A stretch of 64,000 nucleotides of DNA. It comes from Pelomonas lactea (lineage in GTDB: Bacteria > Pseudomonadota > Gammaproteobacteria > Burkholderiales > Burkholderiaceae_C). Both the position numbers and the translations under genes were made by a program. Positions 41,447 through 49,810 of the stretch are shown piece after piece (the first letter of the stretch is position 1; each line of letters starts with the position of its first letter). Below the pieces are notes generated by a model. The model was not told the DNA's origin. It did no database searches and was given only the letters and a program-made list of their open reading frames with translations. The stretch lies in the NCBI RefSeq assembly GCF_043555885.1, contig NZ_JBIGHX010000003.1:744001-808000 (forward strand), in the 5' to 3' direction.

Positions 41447-42040
41447 TTGAACAACGTCCGTTCCGCACTTGCCGCGGCCGCACTCGCGCTGCCGGCCGCC
41501 ACCTTCGCGCAGGCCAACCTGGCCGCCGCCACCTACGTCGGCGTCGAGTTCGGCACAGGCAAGGTGAGCCTGCACTGCCCCAGCGGCACGCGCTGCAGCC
41601 GGGTCGACAGCAACCGCACCCTGCGTGCCGGCTACCGGTTCAACCCCGCGTGGGCGTTCGAGGTGACCTATGCGCATACCGACGCGGATTGGGGCGTGCT
41701 GTTCAGCAACTACTCTGCCGAGTACGTCGGCTTCGGTGTCGGCGCGGCGTACACGCTGCCGCTGTCCCAGGAGGTCGGCGCCGTGCTGCGCTTCGGTGGC
41801 GCGTCCAATGAGTTGAAGCTGCAGCCCGCGGTGGGCCTGGGGCAGAGCAACCCTGGCACCTTGACCACACGGTCCGTGCAGCCCTACGCCGGCCTGGGCC
41901 TGGCGTGGCAGTTCGCGGCGCACTGGAGTGCGAGCCTGAACGCCGACTGGACGCGCGCCGACGTTCGCGACACGCCCACCTCGGCCAAGCAGGCCGTCAC
42001 CGTGCGCACGCTGGGTGCCGGCATCACTTTCCACTTCTGA
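41447..42040 (+). CDS. Outer-membrane beta-barrel protein inside the urease accessory operon
   Basis: 197 residues from a TTG start; GGGGAGT about 8 bp upstream supports it, and no ATG fits. It has a signal peptide (SALAAAALALPAATFAQ). The mature part has eight strand-like segments of alternating hydrophobicity and ends GAGITFHF with a terminal Phe, as in OmpA/OmpW-like barrels. Segment LRAGYRFNPAWAFEVTYAHTDADW is typical. It may be a small porin or a Ni/urea entry protein, but that is only suggested by context between ureE and ureF. Confidence 0.75.
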   Translation: MNNVRSALAAAALALPAATFAQANLAAATYVGVEFGTGKVSLHCPSGTRCSRVDSNRTLRAGYRFNPAWAFEVTYAHTDADWGVLFSNYSAEYVGFGVGAAYTLPLSQEVGAVLRFGGASNELKLQPAVGLGQSNPGTLTTRSVQPYAGLGLAWQFAAHWSASLNADWTRADVRDTPTSAKQAVTVRTLGAGITFHF

Positions 42041-42070
42041 GCGCGGGTGCCGTGCGGCGAGAATCGCCGC

Positions 42071-42754
42071 ATGCCGCCCGACACCTCCTCCGCCCTGTTG
42101 CACCTGCTGTGGTTGGCCTCGCCGGCGCTGCCGGTGGGCGGCTTCAGCTACTCCGAAGGGCTGGAAGCGGCCGTCGATGCCGGCCTCGTGCATGACGAGG
42201 CGAGCGCCGGCGACTGGCTGCTGAACCAGCTGGAACTCGTGCAGGCGCGCGCCGAGCTGCCCGTGGCTGCCGCTGCCCATGCCGCAACGCTGGCGCTGGA
42301 TGGCGCGAAGCTGGCCGAGCTCAACGCCTGGGTGCTGCAGACCCGCGAGACCAGCGAAAGCCTGCAGCAGACCCAGCAAATGGGTCGCAGCCTGCTGGTG
42401 TGGATGCAGGGCCTGGTGCCCGACGCTGCCGCGCTGCCGCTGCTGCAGGCGCTGAAGCCTGCGCCCACCTGGCCCGTCGTCATGGGGGCGGCGGCCGCGT
42501 CGCGCGGTGCGGCGCTGGAGCCGGCGCTGCAGGCCATCGCGTTTGGCTGGGCCGAGAACCTGATGCAGGCCGCCGTGCGCTGCGTGCCGCTGGGCCAGAC
42601 GTCCGGCCAGCGGCTGCTGGCACGTCTCGTGCAAGCCATTCCGCAGGCCGTGGCGACGGCCATAGGCACGCCCGAGCCGGTCGCTTTCGCGCCGCTGCTG
42701 GGCGTGCTCGGCGCCCGCCACGAACACCAGTACTCACGCCTTTTCAGATCATGA
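42071..42754 (+). CDS. ureF: Urease accessory protein UreF
   Basis: 227 residues from the ATG at 42071 (an in-frame GTG at 42047 is less likely). Hallmarks: LLWLASPALPVGGFSYSEGLEAAVDAG, TRETSESLQQTQQMGRSL, and a C-terminal LLGVLGARHEHQYSRLFRS. UreF gates GTP hydrolysis by UreG in the UreDFG complex. Its stop overlaps the ureG start by 4 bp. Confidence 0.95.
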   Translation: MPPDTSSALLHLLWLASPALPVGGFSYSEGLEAAVDAGLVHDEASAGDWLLNQLELVQARAELPVAAAAHAATLALDGAKLAELNAWVLQTRETSESLQQTQQMGRSLLVWMQGLVPDAAALPLLQALKPAPTWPVVMGAAAASRGAALEPALQAIAFGWAENLMQAAVRCVPLGQTSGQRLLARLVQAIPQAVATAIGTPEPVAFAPLLGVLGARHEHQYSRLFRS

Positions 42755-43398
42755 CCGCACCGCTGCACGCCATTCCCAACCGCACCAAGAAGCTCCCGCC
42801 GCTGCGCGTCGGCGTCGGCGGGCCGGTGGGTTCGGGCAAGACCACCCTCGTCGAGATGCTCTGCAAGACGATGCGCGAGACCTGGGACCTGGTCGTCGTC
42901 ACCAACGACATCTACACCAAGGAAGACCAGCGCCTGCTGACCGTGTCCGGCGCGCTGGCGCCCGAGCGCATCATGGGCGTGGAGACCGGCGGCTGCCCGC
43001 ACACCGCCATCCGCGAGGACTGTTCCATCAACCTCGAGGCCGTGGACCGCATGCTGGAGAAGTTCCCCGACGCGGACATCGTGTTCGTCGAGAGCGGCGG
43101 GGACAACCTGGCGGCCACCTTCAGCCCCGAGCTCAGCGACCTGACCATCTACGTCATCGACGTGGCGGCCGGCGAGAAGATCCCGCGCAAGGGCGGCCCC
43201 GGCATCACGAAGAGTGACCTGTTCGTCATCAACAAGACCGACCTCGCGCCGCACGTGGGCGCTGACTTGGGAGTAATGCGCAGCGACACCGCCCGCATGC
43301 GGCCCGTGAAGCCCTGGGTCATGACCAACCTCAAGACCCGCGAAGGCCTGGCCGAGGTCGTCGCCTTCATCGAGAAGAAGGGCCTGCTCGTTGCCTGA
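42751..43398 (+). CDS. ureG: Urease accessory GTPase UreG
   Basis: 215 residues. P-loop GGPVGSGKTTLVEMLC, the nickel-binding CPH motif in ETGGCPHTAIREDCSIN, ESGGDNLAATFSPEL, and the G4 motif NKTDLAPHVGADL. UreG uses GTP to deliver nickel to the urease active site. It overlaps ureF by 4 bp and the ureD start by 8 bp. Confidence 0.97.
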   Translation: MTAPLHAIPNRTKKLPPLRVGVGGPVGSGKTTLVEMLCKTMRETWDLVVVTNDIYTKEDQRLLTVSGALAPERIMGVETGGCPHTAIREDCSINLEAVDRMLEKFPDADIVFVESGGDNLAATFSPELSDLTIYVIDVAAGEKIPRKGGPGITKSDLFVINKTDLAPHVGADLGVMRSDTARMRPVKPWVMTNLKTREGLAEVVAFIEKKGLLVA

Positions 43399-44230
43399 TG
43401 CCGTTCGCTGGCCGGCGCGGCTCACGCTGAGCGCGGCACGCGACTGCGCCGGCGCCACGCGCGTGCATGCCCGCCACGACGGCCCGCTGCGCCTGCTGAA
43501 GACGCTGTACCCCGAGACTGCCCGCATCGCCCATGCCGTGCTGGTGCATCCGCCGGGCGGCCTGGTCGGCGGCGACCGGCTCGACATCCAGCTGGACGTG
43601 CAGGCGGGCGCCCACCTGCTGGTCACAACGCCGGCGGCCACGCGCTTCTATCGCTCGAATGCCGGTGAGGCGGCGCAGGTCGTGCACGCGACGGTGGGCG
43701 AGGGCGCTCGGCTGGAATGGCTGCCGCAGGAGACGCTGGCCTACCCGGCCTGCATCGCCCGCAACGAGGTGAGGCTCTCGCTGGCGCCAGGCGCCAGCCT
43801 GTTCGCCACCGAAGTGCTGGGCCTGGGCCTGCCGGCAGCGGGCCAGCCGTTTGACCGTGGCCGGCTGCTGCAGCACCTGGAGATCACCGGCCAGTGGCTG
43901 GACCGCGGCTGGCTGGACGCGGCTGACACCGCGCTGCTGGACGGCCCCTGCGGCCTGGCCGGCCACCGCGTGCTGGGCACGCTGGCCTATGCGCAGACCG
44001 ATGCGCTGGCGGACGTGTCGGCGCTGCTGGACGACAGCCGCGCGCTGATCGCCGACGTGCCGCGCAGCGGCATCACCCACCTGGCCGGGCCGCGTGGCGC
44101 AATGCTGCTGATGCGTGTCATCGGCGACGAGGTCGAGTCGGTCACGCTGGCGCTGCGGCGCGTGCGGGCGCTGTGGCGCGAGCGCCTGTGGGGCCTGCCC
44201 GGCGGCGACCCGCGCATCTGGGCGACCTGA
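43391..44230 (+). CDS. ureD: Urease accessory protein UreD
   Basis: 279 residues. The frame begins at TTG 43391, overlapping the end of ureG by 8 bp; the ATG at 43398 is out of frame and no nearby in-frame ATG exists. Marks: GPLRLLKTLYPET, VLVHPPGGLVGGDRLDIQLDV, TPAATRFYRS, LEWLPQETLAYPAC. UreD is the scaffold that docks UreF/UreG on apo-urease. It is usually upstream of ureA; here it is last in the accessory cluster. Confidence 0.92.
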   Translation: MPDAVRWPARLTLSAARDCAGATRVHARHDGPLRLLKTLYPETARIAHAVLVHPPGGLVGGDRLDIQLDVQAGAHLLVTTPAATRFYRSNAGEAAQVVHATVGEGARLEWLPQETLAYPACIARNEVRLSLAPGASLFATEVLGLGLPAAGQPFDRGRLLQHLEITGQWLDRGWLDAADTALLDGPCGLAGHRVLGTLAYAQTDALADVSALLDDSRALIADVPRSGITHLAGPRGAMLLMRVIGDEVESVTLALRRVRALWRERLWGLPGGDPRIWAT

Positions 44231-44232
44231 CC

Positions 44233-44254
44233 GACGGCGCCGCTGCGCGCCGTC
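44233..44254 (+). terminator. Possible hairpin at the end of the ure accessory operon
   Basis: GACGGCGC (44233-44240) pairs with GCGCCGTC (44247-44254) across a 6-base loop. It lies 2 bp after the ureD stop. There is no T run, so it may stabilise the mRNA 3' end or act with Rho. Confidence 0.35.
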
Positions 44255-44345
44255 CTACAGGCGGCGTGGGTGCCGCGCGGTGTACTCCAGCCGGGCGACC
44301 GCGGTGACTGGATCGCCCGCGACCCAACAATTCCCGGAGGTTTCC

Positions 44346-44564
44346 ATGAACGGCTTGCGTGTGTTCGCACTGGTGCTCATCGTCGGCGGCGCGTTGGCGC
44401 TGGCCTATGGCGGCTTCTCGTACACCCAGGACGAGACGGCCGCCAAGATCGGCTCGCTGGAGCTCAGTGTCAAGGAGAAGAAGTCCGTCAACATCCCGGC
44501 CTGGCTGGGCATCGCCGGCATCGTGGGCGGTGTGCTGGTGCTGGTGGGTGCCGGCCGGCGCTGA
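44346..44564 (+). CDS. Small membrane protein with two transmembrane segments (72 aa)
   Basis: Two hydrophobic helices (about 5-23 and 50-68) joined by a charged loop (YTQDETAAKIGSLELSVKEKK). The start has GGAGG about 8 bp upstream. Such short proteins are widespread in proteobacteria and uncharacterised. It lies between ureD and a convergent hypothetical gene and is probably transcribed alone. Confidence 0.7.
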   Translation: MNGLRVFALVLIVGGALALAYGGFSYTQDETAAKIGSLELSVKEKKSVNIPAWLGIAGIVGGVLVLVGAGRR

Positions 44565-44571
44565 GGCGGCC

Positions 44572-44970
44572 TCAGCGGTCCATCGCGCGCCAGGTCGGCA
44601 GGCAGTGCCGCGCCAGCGCCGTGACCCAGTCCGGCTCGTCGGGCACGAAGGCCAGGCCGTAGCGCGGGCTGACGAGAAAGCCCGCCCGCTCGAACGCGCC
44701 GGCGTCCTGCGCCCGCACGAAGCTGCCCAGCGAGGCGAACGGCACGGCGATCGTGCCCAGCAGCAACACGGGCGTGCGCTTGGTGATCTCCTCCAGCCGC
44801 CCGCTGTCCTGGAAACGGAACACGCTGTGCCCGTAGTCGAACTCGGTCAGCTCGGCCGCATTGCGCTGGCGGTGCTCCGGCAGGCCGAGGTCGGCGATGA
44901 GTTCATCGGCGCACAGGCTGAAGGGGATGCCGTCGAAGGCCTGGAACGGCGTCAGCGGCCGCGCGATCAC
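44572..44970 (-). CDS. Hypothetical protein (132 aa)
   Basis: A soluble protein without signal peptide or membrane segment. Notable segments are LTPFQAFDGIPFSLCADELIADLGLPEHRQRNAAELTEFDYGHSVFRFQD, which looks like a small compact alpha/beta domain, and GFLVSPRYGLAFVPDEPDWV. No family was identified. The ATG overlaps the stop of the upstream DUF1801 gene by 4 bp, so the two are one unit. Confidence 0.6.
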   Translation of the reverse strand: MIARPLTPFQAFDGIPFSLCADELIADLGLPEHRQRNAAELTEFDYGHSVFRFQDSGRLEEITKRTPVLLLGTIAVPFASLGSFVRAQDAGAFERAGFLVSPRYGLAFVPDEPDWVTALARHCLPTWRAMDR

Positions 44971-45365
44971 GGCGCCCCGGTACGGCGCCGCAGGTCGGCG
45001 TGCGCCGCGACGATCAGCGCCTGCAGCGCCGCCTCGTCGACGGCCTCGCCGGGCCGCAGCTTGACGTGGCGCATCGCCTTGCCCGTGCCCTGCAGCAGGC
45101 CGGCCGGGTCGGGCAGCTCGGCGCCCTTGAAGAAGCCCACGTTGACATGGGCCGTGAACACGTTGACGTAGCCGAAGGCCGCCTCGCCGACGCAGGCGGT
45201 GGGGTGGCCGTCATGCAGCAGCTCGCGCACATCGGCGCCGCAGGCGCGCATCGCCGTGAACCAGCGCCTCGCCAGCCGGCCCAGCGCACCGGGCCGCGCC
45301 GCCAGCCAGGCATCCACCGCGGCGTCGCGCACCACGGCGCCAGGAAACAGCATCAGCTTCTCCAT
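44967..45365 (-). CDS. DUF1801-family protein
   Basis: 132 residues. The YdhG-like DUF1801 pattern is present: RRWFTAMRACGADVRELLHDGHP, AFGYVNVFTAHVNVGFFKGAELPDP and MRHVKLRPGEAVDEAALQALI. Relatives include iron-chaperone-like (frataxin-fold) proteins in Gram-positives; the role here is unknown. Overlaps the next gene by 4 bp. Confidence 0.75.
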   Translation of the reverse strand: MEKLMLFPGAVVRDAAVDAWLAARPGALGRLARRWFTAMRACGADVRELLHDGHPTACVGEAAFGYVNVFTAHVNVGFFKGAELPDPAGLLQGTGKAMRHVKLRPGEAVDEAALQALIVAAHADLRRRTGAP

Positions 45366-45385
45366 CGCCGGGAGGCCGTTTGCGC

Positions 45386-46147
45386 TCAGTCGTCGCCGCC
45401 AGGGATCTGCTGGCGCAGCTTGACCTTGGTGTCGGCGTTCTTGCGCATCTTGATGTTGATCATCTCGACGCCCAGCGAGAACGCCATCGCGAAGTAGATG
45501 TAGCCCTTGGGCACGTGGTGGCCAAAGCCTTCGGCCACCAGCACGACGCCCACGACGACGAGGAAGGACAGCGCCAGCATCTTGATCGTCGGGTGGCTGG
45601 ACACGAAGCGGCCGATGGGGCTGGCAAACAGCATCATCAGGCCCACCGACGCGATGACGGCGGCGATCATGATGCGCACGTCGTCCACCATGCCGACGGC
45701 GGTGATGATGGAGTCCAGCGAGAACACCAGGTCGATCAGCATGATCTGCACGATGGCCGCACCGAATGCGGCCTTTGCGGCCTTGCTGCCGCTGGGTGCG
45801 GTCTCGTCCTCGCCTTCGAGGGAGCCGTGGATCTCGACCGTGCTCTTCCAGATCAGGAACAGGCCGCCGCCGATGAGGATGAGGTCACGGCCCGAGAAGC
45901 CGTAGCCGAACAGGTGGAACAGCGGCTCCACCATGCCGACGATCCAGGCCAGCGTCAGCAGCAGGCCGATGCGCATGAACATCGCCATGAACAGGCCCAG
46001 GCGGCGTGCCGTCTCCTGCTGCGCCTTGGGCAGCTTGTCGACCAGGATGCTGATGAAGATGATGTTGTCGATACCCAGCACCAGCTCCAGCGCGGTCAGC
46101 GTGGCGAGGGCGATCCAGGTCTGCGGGTTCGAGAGCAGTTCGATCAT
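45386..46147 (-). CDS. TerC-family integral membrane protein
   Basis: 253 residues, about seven membrane segments. Marks: ALELVLGIDNIIFISILVDKLP near the N-terminus, LIDLVFSLDSIITAVGM, and the C-terminal FAMAFSLGVEMINIKMR. The paired acidic motifs (LGIDN, FSLDS) are those of the TerC/Alx family, now linked to manganese export and to metalation of exported proteins. I saw no yybP-ykoY riboswitch in the short upstream region. Confidence 0.92.
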   Translation of the reverse strand: MIELLSNPQTWIALATLTALELVLGIDNIIFISILVDKLPKAQQETARRLGLFMAMFMRIGLLLTLAWIVGMVEPLFHLFGYGFSGRDLILIGGGLFLIWKSTVEIHGSLEGEDETAPSGSKAAKAAFGAAIVQIMLIDLVFSLDSIITAVGMVDDVRIMIAAVIASVGLMMLFASPIGRFVSSHPTIKMLALSFLVVVGVVLVAEGFGHHVPKGYIYFAMAFSLGVEMINIKMRKNADTKVKLRQQIPGGDD

Positions 46148-46308
46148 GGCGTGCCGATCTTATTTTTGGTAAGCCGATCATTCTCGCCAGCACCCGCGGC
46201 CGGTGCGGACAGCCTCAGGCTGACGGACGCTTCGGTTTTACGGGGGGTGTCGTTGGCTGGCGACTGTAGGCCCGGCCGGCGCGCAATGCCAGCCTGCGAC
46301 GACCGGCG

Positions 46309-47322
46309 TCAGCCCAGGCCCATGGCTGCCAGCAGCTCCGTCGGCGTGTAGGCGCGGCGGCGCCGGGGCCAGTCCTCGACCAGGGCCTGCATGCACGCAT
46401 TCAGCGGCGCGCTGCGGTGCAGGCTGTGCGCCAGCCGCACCACCTCGCCGCACAGCGCGTCGATCTCCGTCGTGCGGCCCATGGCGAGATCGTCCGCCAT
46501 GCTGGAGCGGGCCTTGGCGTCGATGCGCAGCATGCGCGACGCGATCAGCCGGAACAGCGGCGTGGGCAGCCGCAGCAGCTTCAGCACGCGGCGCGGCGGC
46601 AGCGGCGAGAGCTGGGCGACGGGGCGCTGGGCGGCGTCCAGCAGGTCCAGCGCCTCTTCCTGCAGCGCCGCCAGCACGCGTCGGTAGCCGCGCTCCAGCA
46701 ACTCGTCGCGCAGCGGCCGGCCGGACAGCGCGTTGACCGGGTTGTTCAGGTTCATCAGCAGCTTGCCCCACTGCACGGGCGCGAGGTCGGCATGCAGCTT
46801 GAGCTTCATGCCGACGCCGGCCAGCGCCGTCTGCCAGGCGGCCAGCGCGACGTCGGCCGCGCCGCCTTGCGCCGCCAGCGCGCCGCCGGTGCCGCGGTGG
46901 TAGTGGCCGGGCGCCAGCTCGGCGATGTTGAAGGGCACCATGCCGGCGTGCCAGTGCAGCTGCGGTGCCAGGGCGCGGGCCTGCGGCGTGTTGGCGATGC
47001 CGTTCTGCAGGCTGACCACCGGCGTGCCCTCGGGCAGCGTCAGGCCCAGCTCGGTGGCGGCCGCGGCGGTGGCTCCGGACTTCACGCACAGCAGCACCAG
47101 GTCGGGCTTCAGGCCGGCGGGCGGCTCCTCATGCAGGCGCAGCTGCAGCGGCGGAATGTGGCGGTCCAGGCCGTCCTGGTCGGTCACGCGCAGGCCGTGC
47201 TTGCGCAGTGCGCCCAGCACGCGCGGGCGGCCCACGAAATGCACCGGCACGCCAGCCAGCTGCGTCAGGCCGCCGACAAAGCAGCCGACGGCGCCGGCGC
47301 CCATGACGAGAACGCCGGTCAT
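46309..47322 (-). CDS. panE: 2-dehydropantoate 2-reductase
   Basis: 337 residues. The NADPH-binding motif is GAGAVGCFVGG at residues 8-18. The substrate region has VSLQNGIANTP and QWGKLLMNLNNPVNALSGRPL, and the C-terminal domain has MADDLAMGRTTEIDALCGEVV. It reduces ketopantoate to pantoate for CoA synthesis; some homologues act on other 2-oxo acids. Confidence 0.9.
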   Translation of the reverse strand: MTGVLVMGAGAVGCFVGGLTQLAGVPVHFVGRPRVLGALRKHGLRVTDQDGLDRHIPPLQLRLHEEPPAGLKPDLVLLCVKSGATAAAATELGLTLPEGTPVVSLQNGIANTPQARALAPQLHWHAGMVPFNIAELAPGHYHRGTGGALAAQGGAADVALAAWQTALAGVGMKLKLHADLAPVQWGKLLMNLNNPVNALSGRPLRDELLERGYRRVLAALQEEALDLLDAAQRPVAQLSPLPPRRVLKLLRLPTPLFRLIASRMLRIDAKARSSMADDLAMGRTTEIDALCGEVVRLAHSLHRSAPLNACMQALVEDWPRRRRAYTPTELLAAMGLG

Positions 47323-47408
47323 TGGGTCAAGCGGTCCGTGTGGTGTATTGGATGTATTTTGCGGGCCGAGCGCTGGGCCGCTCGCGAGCCGGCCCGCCTT
47401 TGGCGATG

Positions 47409-47453
47409 TGCTTGCCGGTCAATCCGGCAAGCATCGTCGTCCCCTCGGGGGAC
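47409..47453. repeat. Two adjacent hairpins between panE and a DUF962 gene
   Basis: TGCTTGCCGG pairs with CCGGCAAGCA around TCAAT (47409-47433), and GTCCCC pairs with GGGGAC around TCG (47439-47453). The second hairpin has the CCCCTCGGGG core seen in Burkholderiales dispersed repeats. Both genes around it are on the minus strand, so it could separate their transcripts. Confidence 0.55.
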
Positions 47454-47500
47454 CGACTGGGCTGACCCGCGTGCAGCGTGGTCAGACTGGTCGAGGGGCC

Positions 47501-48037
47501 TCAAGGATGCGCGAGATCGCGCAAGTGCGTGGGCCCCACGCGGCGCTCGATCTCGGCCAGCAACGGGCGGCCCCAGCCCAGCATGAACAAGGCCTCGCCG
47601 ACGACGAACATCGGGCCGACCAGCAGGCCCACGAGGTCGTCCACGAATGCGGGCTTTTTGCCCTCGTAGTAGTGGCCGACGAACTGGAACACCCAGCCGA
47701 CGACGAAGCTGCCGACACCCACCGCCAGCCAGCTCGCGAGCGACCCCTGCGCGAACGGCATGGCCAGCGCGGTCAGCACGCCGTTGACGATGGCAGTGGC
47801 CGCGCCCAGCGCGAGGTTGCCGCGCGTCAGGTACCACAGCGCCGACAGCGCCCACAGCAGGATGGCCGCGTTCATCGGTGTGCCGCCGATGCTGAACTCG
47901 GCACGGGCCAGCAGCGCGCTGATCGCGAACACGATGAGCGGGATGCCGATGAAGTGCGTGGTGATGTTGCGGCGGTCGCGGTGGTAGGCGGCGTATTGCG
48001 CCATTAGGTCGAGCGCGGGGCGGAACAGACTGGCCAT
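47501..48037 (-). CDS. DUF962 / Mpo1-like membrane protein
   Basis: 178 residues from the ATG at 48037. The family marks are YAAYHRDRRNITTHFIGIPLIVFA and FQFVGHYYEGKKPAFVDDL with conserved His residues, plus four to five membrane segments. The yeast homologue Mpo1 is an Fe(II)-dependent dioxygenase that shortens 2-hydroxy fatty acids; the bacterial role is not known. Confidence 0.87.
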   Translation of the reverse strand: MASLFRPALDLMAQYAAYHRDRRNITTHFIGIPLIVFAISALLARAEFSIGGTPMNAAILLWALSALWYLTRGNLALGAATAIVNGVLTALAMPFAQGSLASWLAVGVGSFVVGWVFQFVGHYYEGKKPAFVDDLVGLLVGPMFVVGEALFMLGWGRPLLAEIERRVGPTHLRDLAHP

Positions 48038-48133
48038 GATTGCTGGCTCCGGCGAGGAGATGGTGGCTATGCTAGACCAGCCGGGTGCGGGAACGCCGCG
48101 CCCGACAGTGCAAAACCCCCGCAGATTCCCCAG

Positions 48134-48739
48134 TTGAGCCCTTTGCAGACAACTCGCCGACAGCTGCTGATCGCCGTGGCCGCGCTGGCCGGCTGTGGCA
48201 ATGTCCCGTTGGCGACAGCGCCGGTGGTGGAGGGCGCCAGCGCGCTGCGCGTGCTGGTCTACCGCGGCGGGACGGCGGCGCGGCTGGGGCACAACCATGT
48301 GCTGCAAGCGGCCGACCTGCGCGTGGACTGGCCCGCCGCCGGGCCGGTGCTGCGTTTCCGGCTGGATGCGCTGGCCGTCGACCCGCCCGCGCTGCGGGCT
48401 CGCCTGGGCGATGCCTTCGCCAGCGCGGTGGACGACGACGCCCGGGCCGGCACGCGCGCCAACCTGCTGAAGGCACTGGACGCGGGGGCGCATCCCGAGG
48501 TCGTCGTGCGAACGCTGCAGCAGGTGGGCGAGGGCGGCCGGCGTGCCGTGGAGGCCGAGATCACGCTGCATGGCGTCTCGCGTCGGCAGTGGTTCGTCGC
48601 CGAGGTGGACGGGCCGCGTGCGCGCGGCGAGGTGGTGGTGCGGCAGAGCGACTTCGGCATCCAGCCGTTCACCGTGCTGGGCGGGCTGCTGGCGGTGCAG
48701 GATGCGCTGCTGGTGCAGTTCGAGCTGGCTCAGCCCTGA
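48134..48739 (+). CDS. YceI-like lipoprotein
   Basis: 201 residues in a frame that begins with TTG; the SD is poor, so the exact start is unsure. The N-terminus is TTRRQLLIAVAALAGCG, a signal peptide with a lipobox (LAGC) and a twin-Arg-like RR. The mature part resembles YceI-fold proteins: RLGHNHVLQAADLRVDW, VEAEITLHGVSRRQWF, and SDFGIQPFTVLGGLLAV. YceI proteins bind isoprenoid-like ligands. Confidence 0.72.
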   Translation: MSPLQTTRRQLLIAVAALAGCGNVPLATAPVVEGASALRVLVYRGGTAARLGHNHVLQAADLRVDWPAAGPVLRFRLDALAVDPPALRARLGDAFASAVDDDARAGTRANLLKALDAGAHPEVVVRTLQQVGEGGRRAVEAEITLHGVSRRQWFVAEVDGPRARGEVVVRQSDFGIQPFTVLGGLLAVQDALLVQFELAQP

Positions 48740-49257
48740 AGCCGCAGCAGCATCAGGTCCTTGTCCAGCCGGCGGCCGTCGGGCAGGCGGATGGCGTCGG
48801 GCAGGCAGCCGTAGCGCGTGAAGCCCGCGCTCTCGTACAGGCCGATGGCGGCGCGGTTGCCGGCGGTCACGCTGAGCGTCACCTGCGCCAGCCCGGGCGT
48901 GGCGCGCAGCCGGGTGATGGCTGCGGCCAGCAGCGTGCGGCCGATGCCGCGGCCGACATGGGTGTCTGCGACCATCATGCCGACGAGGTGGGCCAGGTGC
49001 TGCACCTTGCGGCGGGGCTCGCGCTCGCAGGTCAGCGCGCCGACGATGCGGCTGCCGTCCAGCGCCAGCAGCGTGAACAGCGTGCCGCCGCCCGCGCCGC
49101 CGGCCAGCCGGCTGCGGTAGCTGGCGATGTCGCGCTGGCGCTCGGTCTCGGCGTCGGACGTGAAGGCCTCGGGGTGGCCTGCCAGCATCGCGTCGCGCAG
49201 CGCCTTGTAGCCCAGCAGGTCGGGTTCCAGCATGGGGCGCAGCGTGATGTCAGCCAT
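48730..49257 (-). CDS. GNAT-family N-acetyltransferase
   Basis: 175 residues from the ATG at 49257. The acetyl-CoA site is VADTHVGRGIGRTLLAAAI (GRGIG), followed by LSVTAGNRAAIGLYESAGF. The substrate is unknown. Its start overlaps the mobA stop by 8 bp and its 3' end overlaps the convergent YceI-like gene by 10 bp. Confidence 0.9.
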   Translation of the reverse strand: MADITLRPMLEPDLLGYKALRDAMLAGHPEAFTSDAETERQRDIASYRSRLAGGAGGGTLFTLLALDGSRIVGALTCEREPRRKVQHLAHLVGMMVADTHVGRGIGRTLLAAAITRLRATPGLAQVTLSVTAGNRAAIGLYESAGFTRYGCLPDAIRLPDGRRLDKDLMLLRLQG

Positions 49258-49810
49258 GCAGGTCCGCCAGGTGGTTGAGGTTGGCAAAGGCGGCCTCGTC
49301 ATCGAAGTGCGCCACACCGTGCGGCTGGGACAGCATCCAGCGCAGCACGGCCCGGCCGCCGCCGTGCAGATAGCCGGCCAGCGGCTCGCGCAGCCGGGCG
49401 TGCAGCAGCGCGTGCGTGGGGTGCTCGCGCGCCGCCTCCGCGAAGGCCAGGCCGTGGGGCTGGGCGGCGCGCAGCAGGCGCTCCGCGAGGTCGGGCGGCA
49501 GGTGGGGGCAGTCGCAGGGCGCGGTCAGCAGCCAGGCGTCGGCGGGGAGGGCGGCCAACCCGGCCAGCATGCCGGCCAGCGGGCCGGCGAATTCGAGGCC
49601 GGGCGGGTCGGGCAGCACGGGGTGGCCGAAGGCGGCGTAGGTGTCGATATGGCGGTTGGCGCTGATGCGCAGTGTGCCGGCCTGCGGGGTCAGGCGCTCG
49701 ATGACATGGGCCACCAGCGGCCGGCCGTGCAGCGGCTGCAGGCCCTTGTCCACGCCGCCCATGCGGCGGCCGCGGCCGCCGGCGAGCACCAGCGCGTGGA
49801 TCTCAGCCAC
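49250..49810 (-). CDS. mobA: Molybdenum cofactor guanylyltransferase MobA
   Basis: 186 residues from a GTG at 49810 that overlaps the moaA 3' end by 8 bp; longer in-frame extensions would run deep into moaA. Nucleotide-binding motif VLAGGRGRRMGGVDKGLQPLHGRPL, then LLTAPCDCPHLPPDLAERL. It attaches GMP to molybdopterin to make the MGD form used by nitrate reductase-type enzymes. Confidence 0.9.
   Translation of the reverse strand: MAEIHALVLAGGRGRRMGGVDKGLQPLHGRPLVAHVIERLTPQAGTLRISANRHIDTYAAFGHPVLPDPPGLEFAGPLAGMLAGLAALPADAWLLTAPCDCPHLPPDLAERLLRAAQPHGLAFAEAAREHPTHALLHARLREPLAGYLHGGGRAVLRWMLSQPHGVAHFDDEAAFANLNHLADLHG

Noticed and set aside
43398..43420. ATG at 43398 as the ureD start
   Set aside because: It is out of frame with UreD; the family pattern begins in the frame starting at TTG 43391.
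46148..46308. yybP-ykoY riboswitch upstream of terC
   Set aside because: The short upstream region shows none of the conserved elements I would expect.
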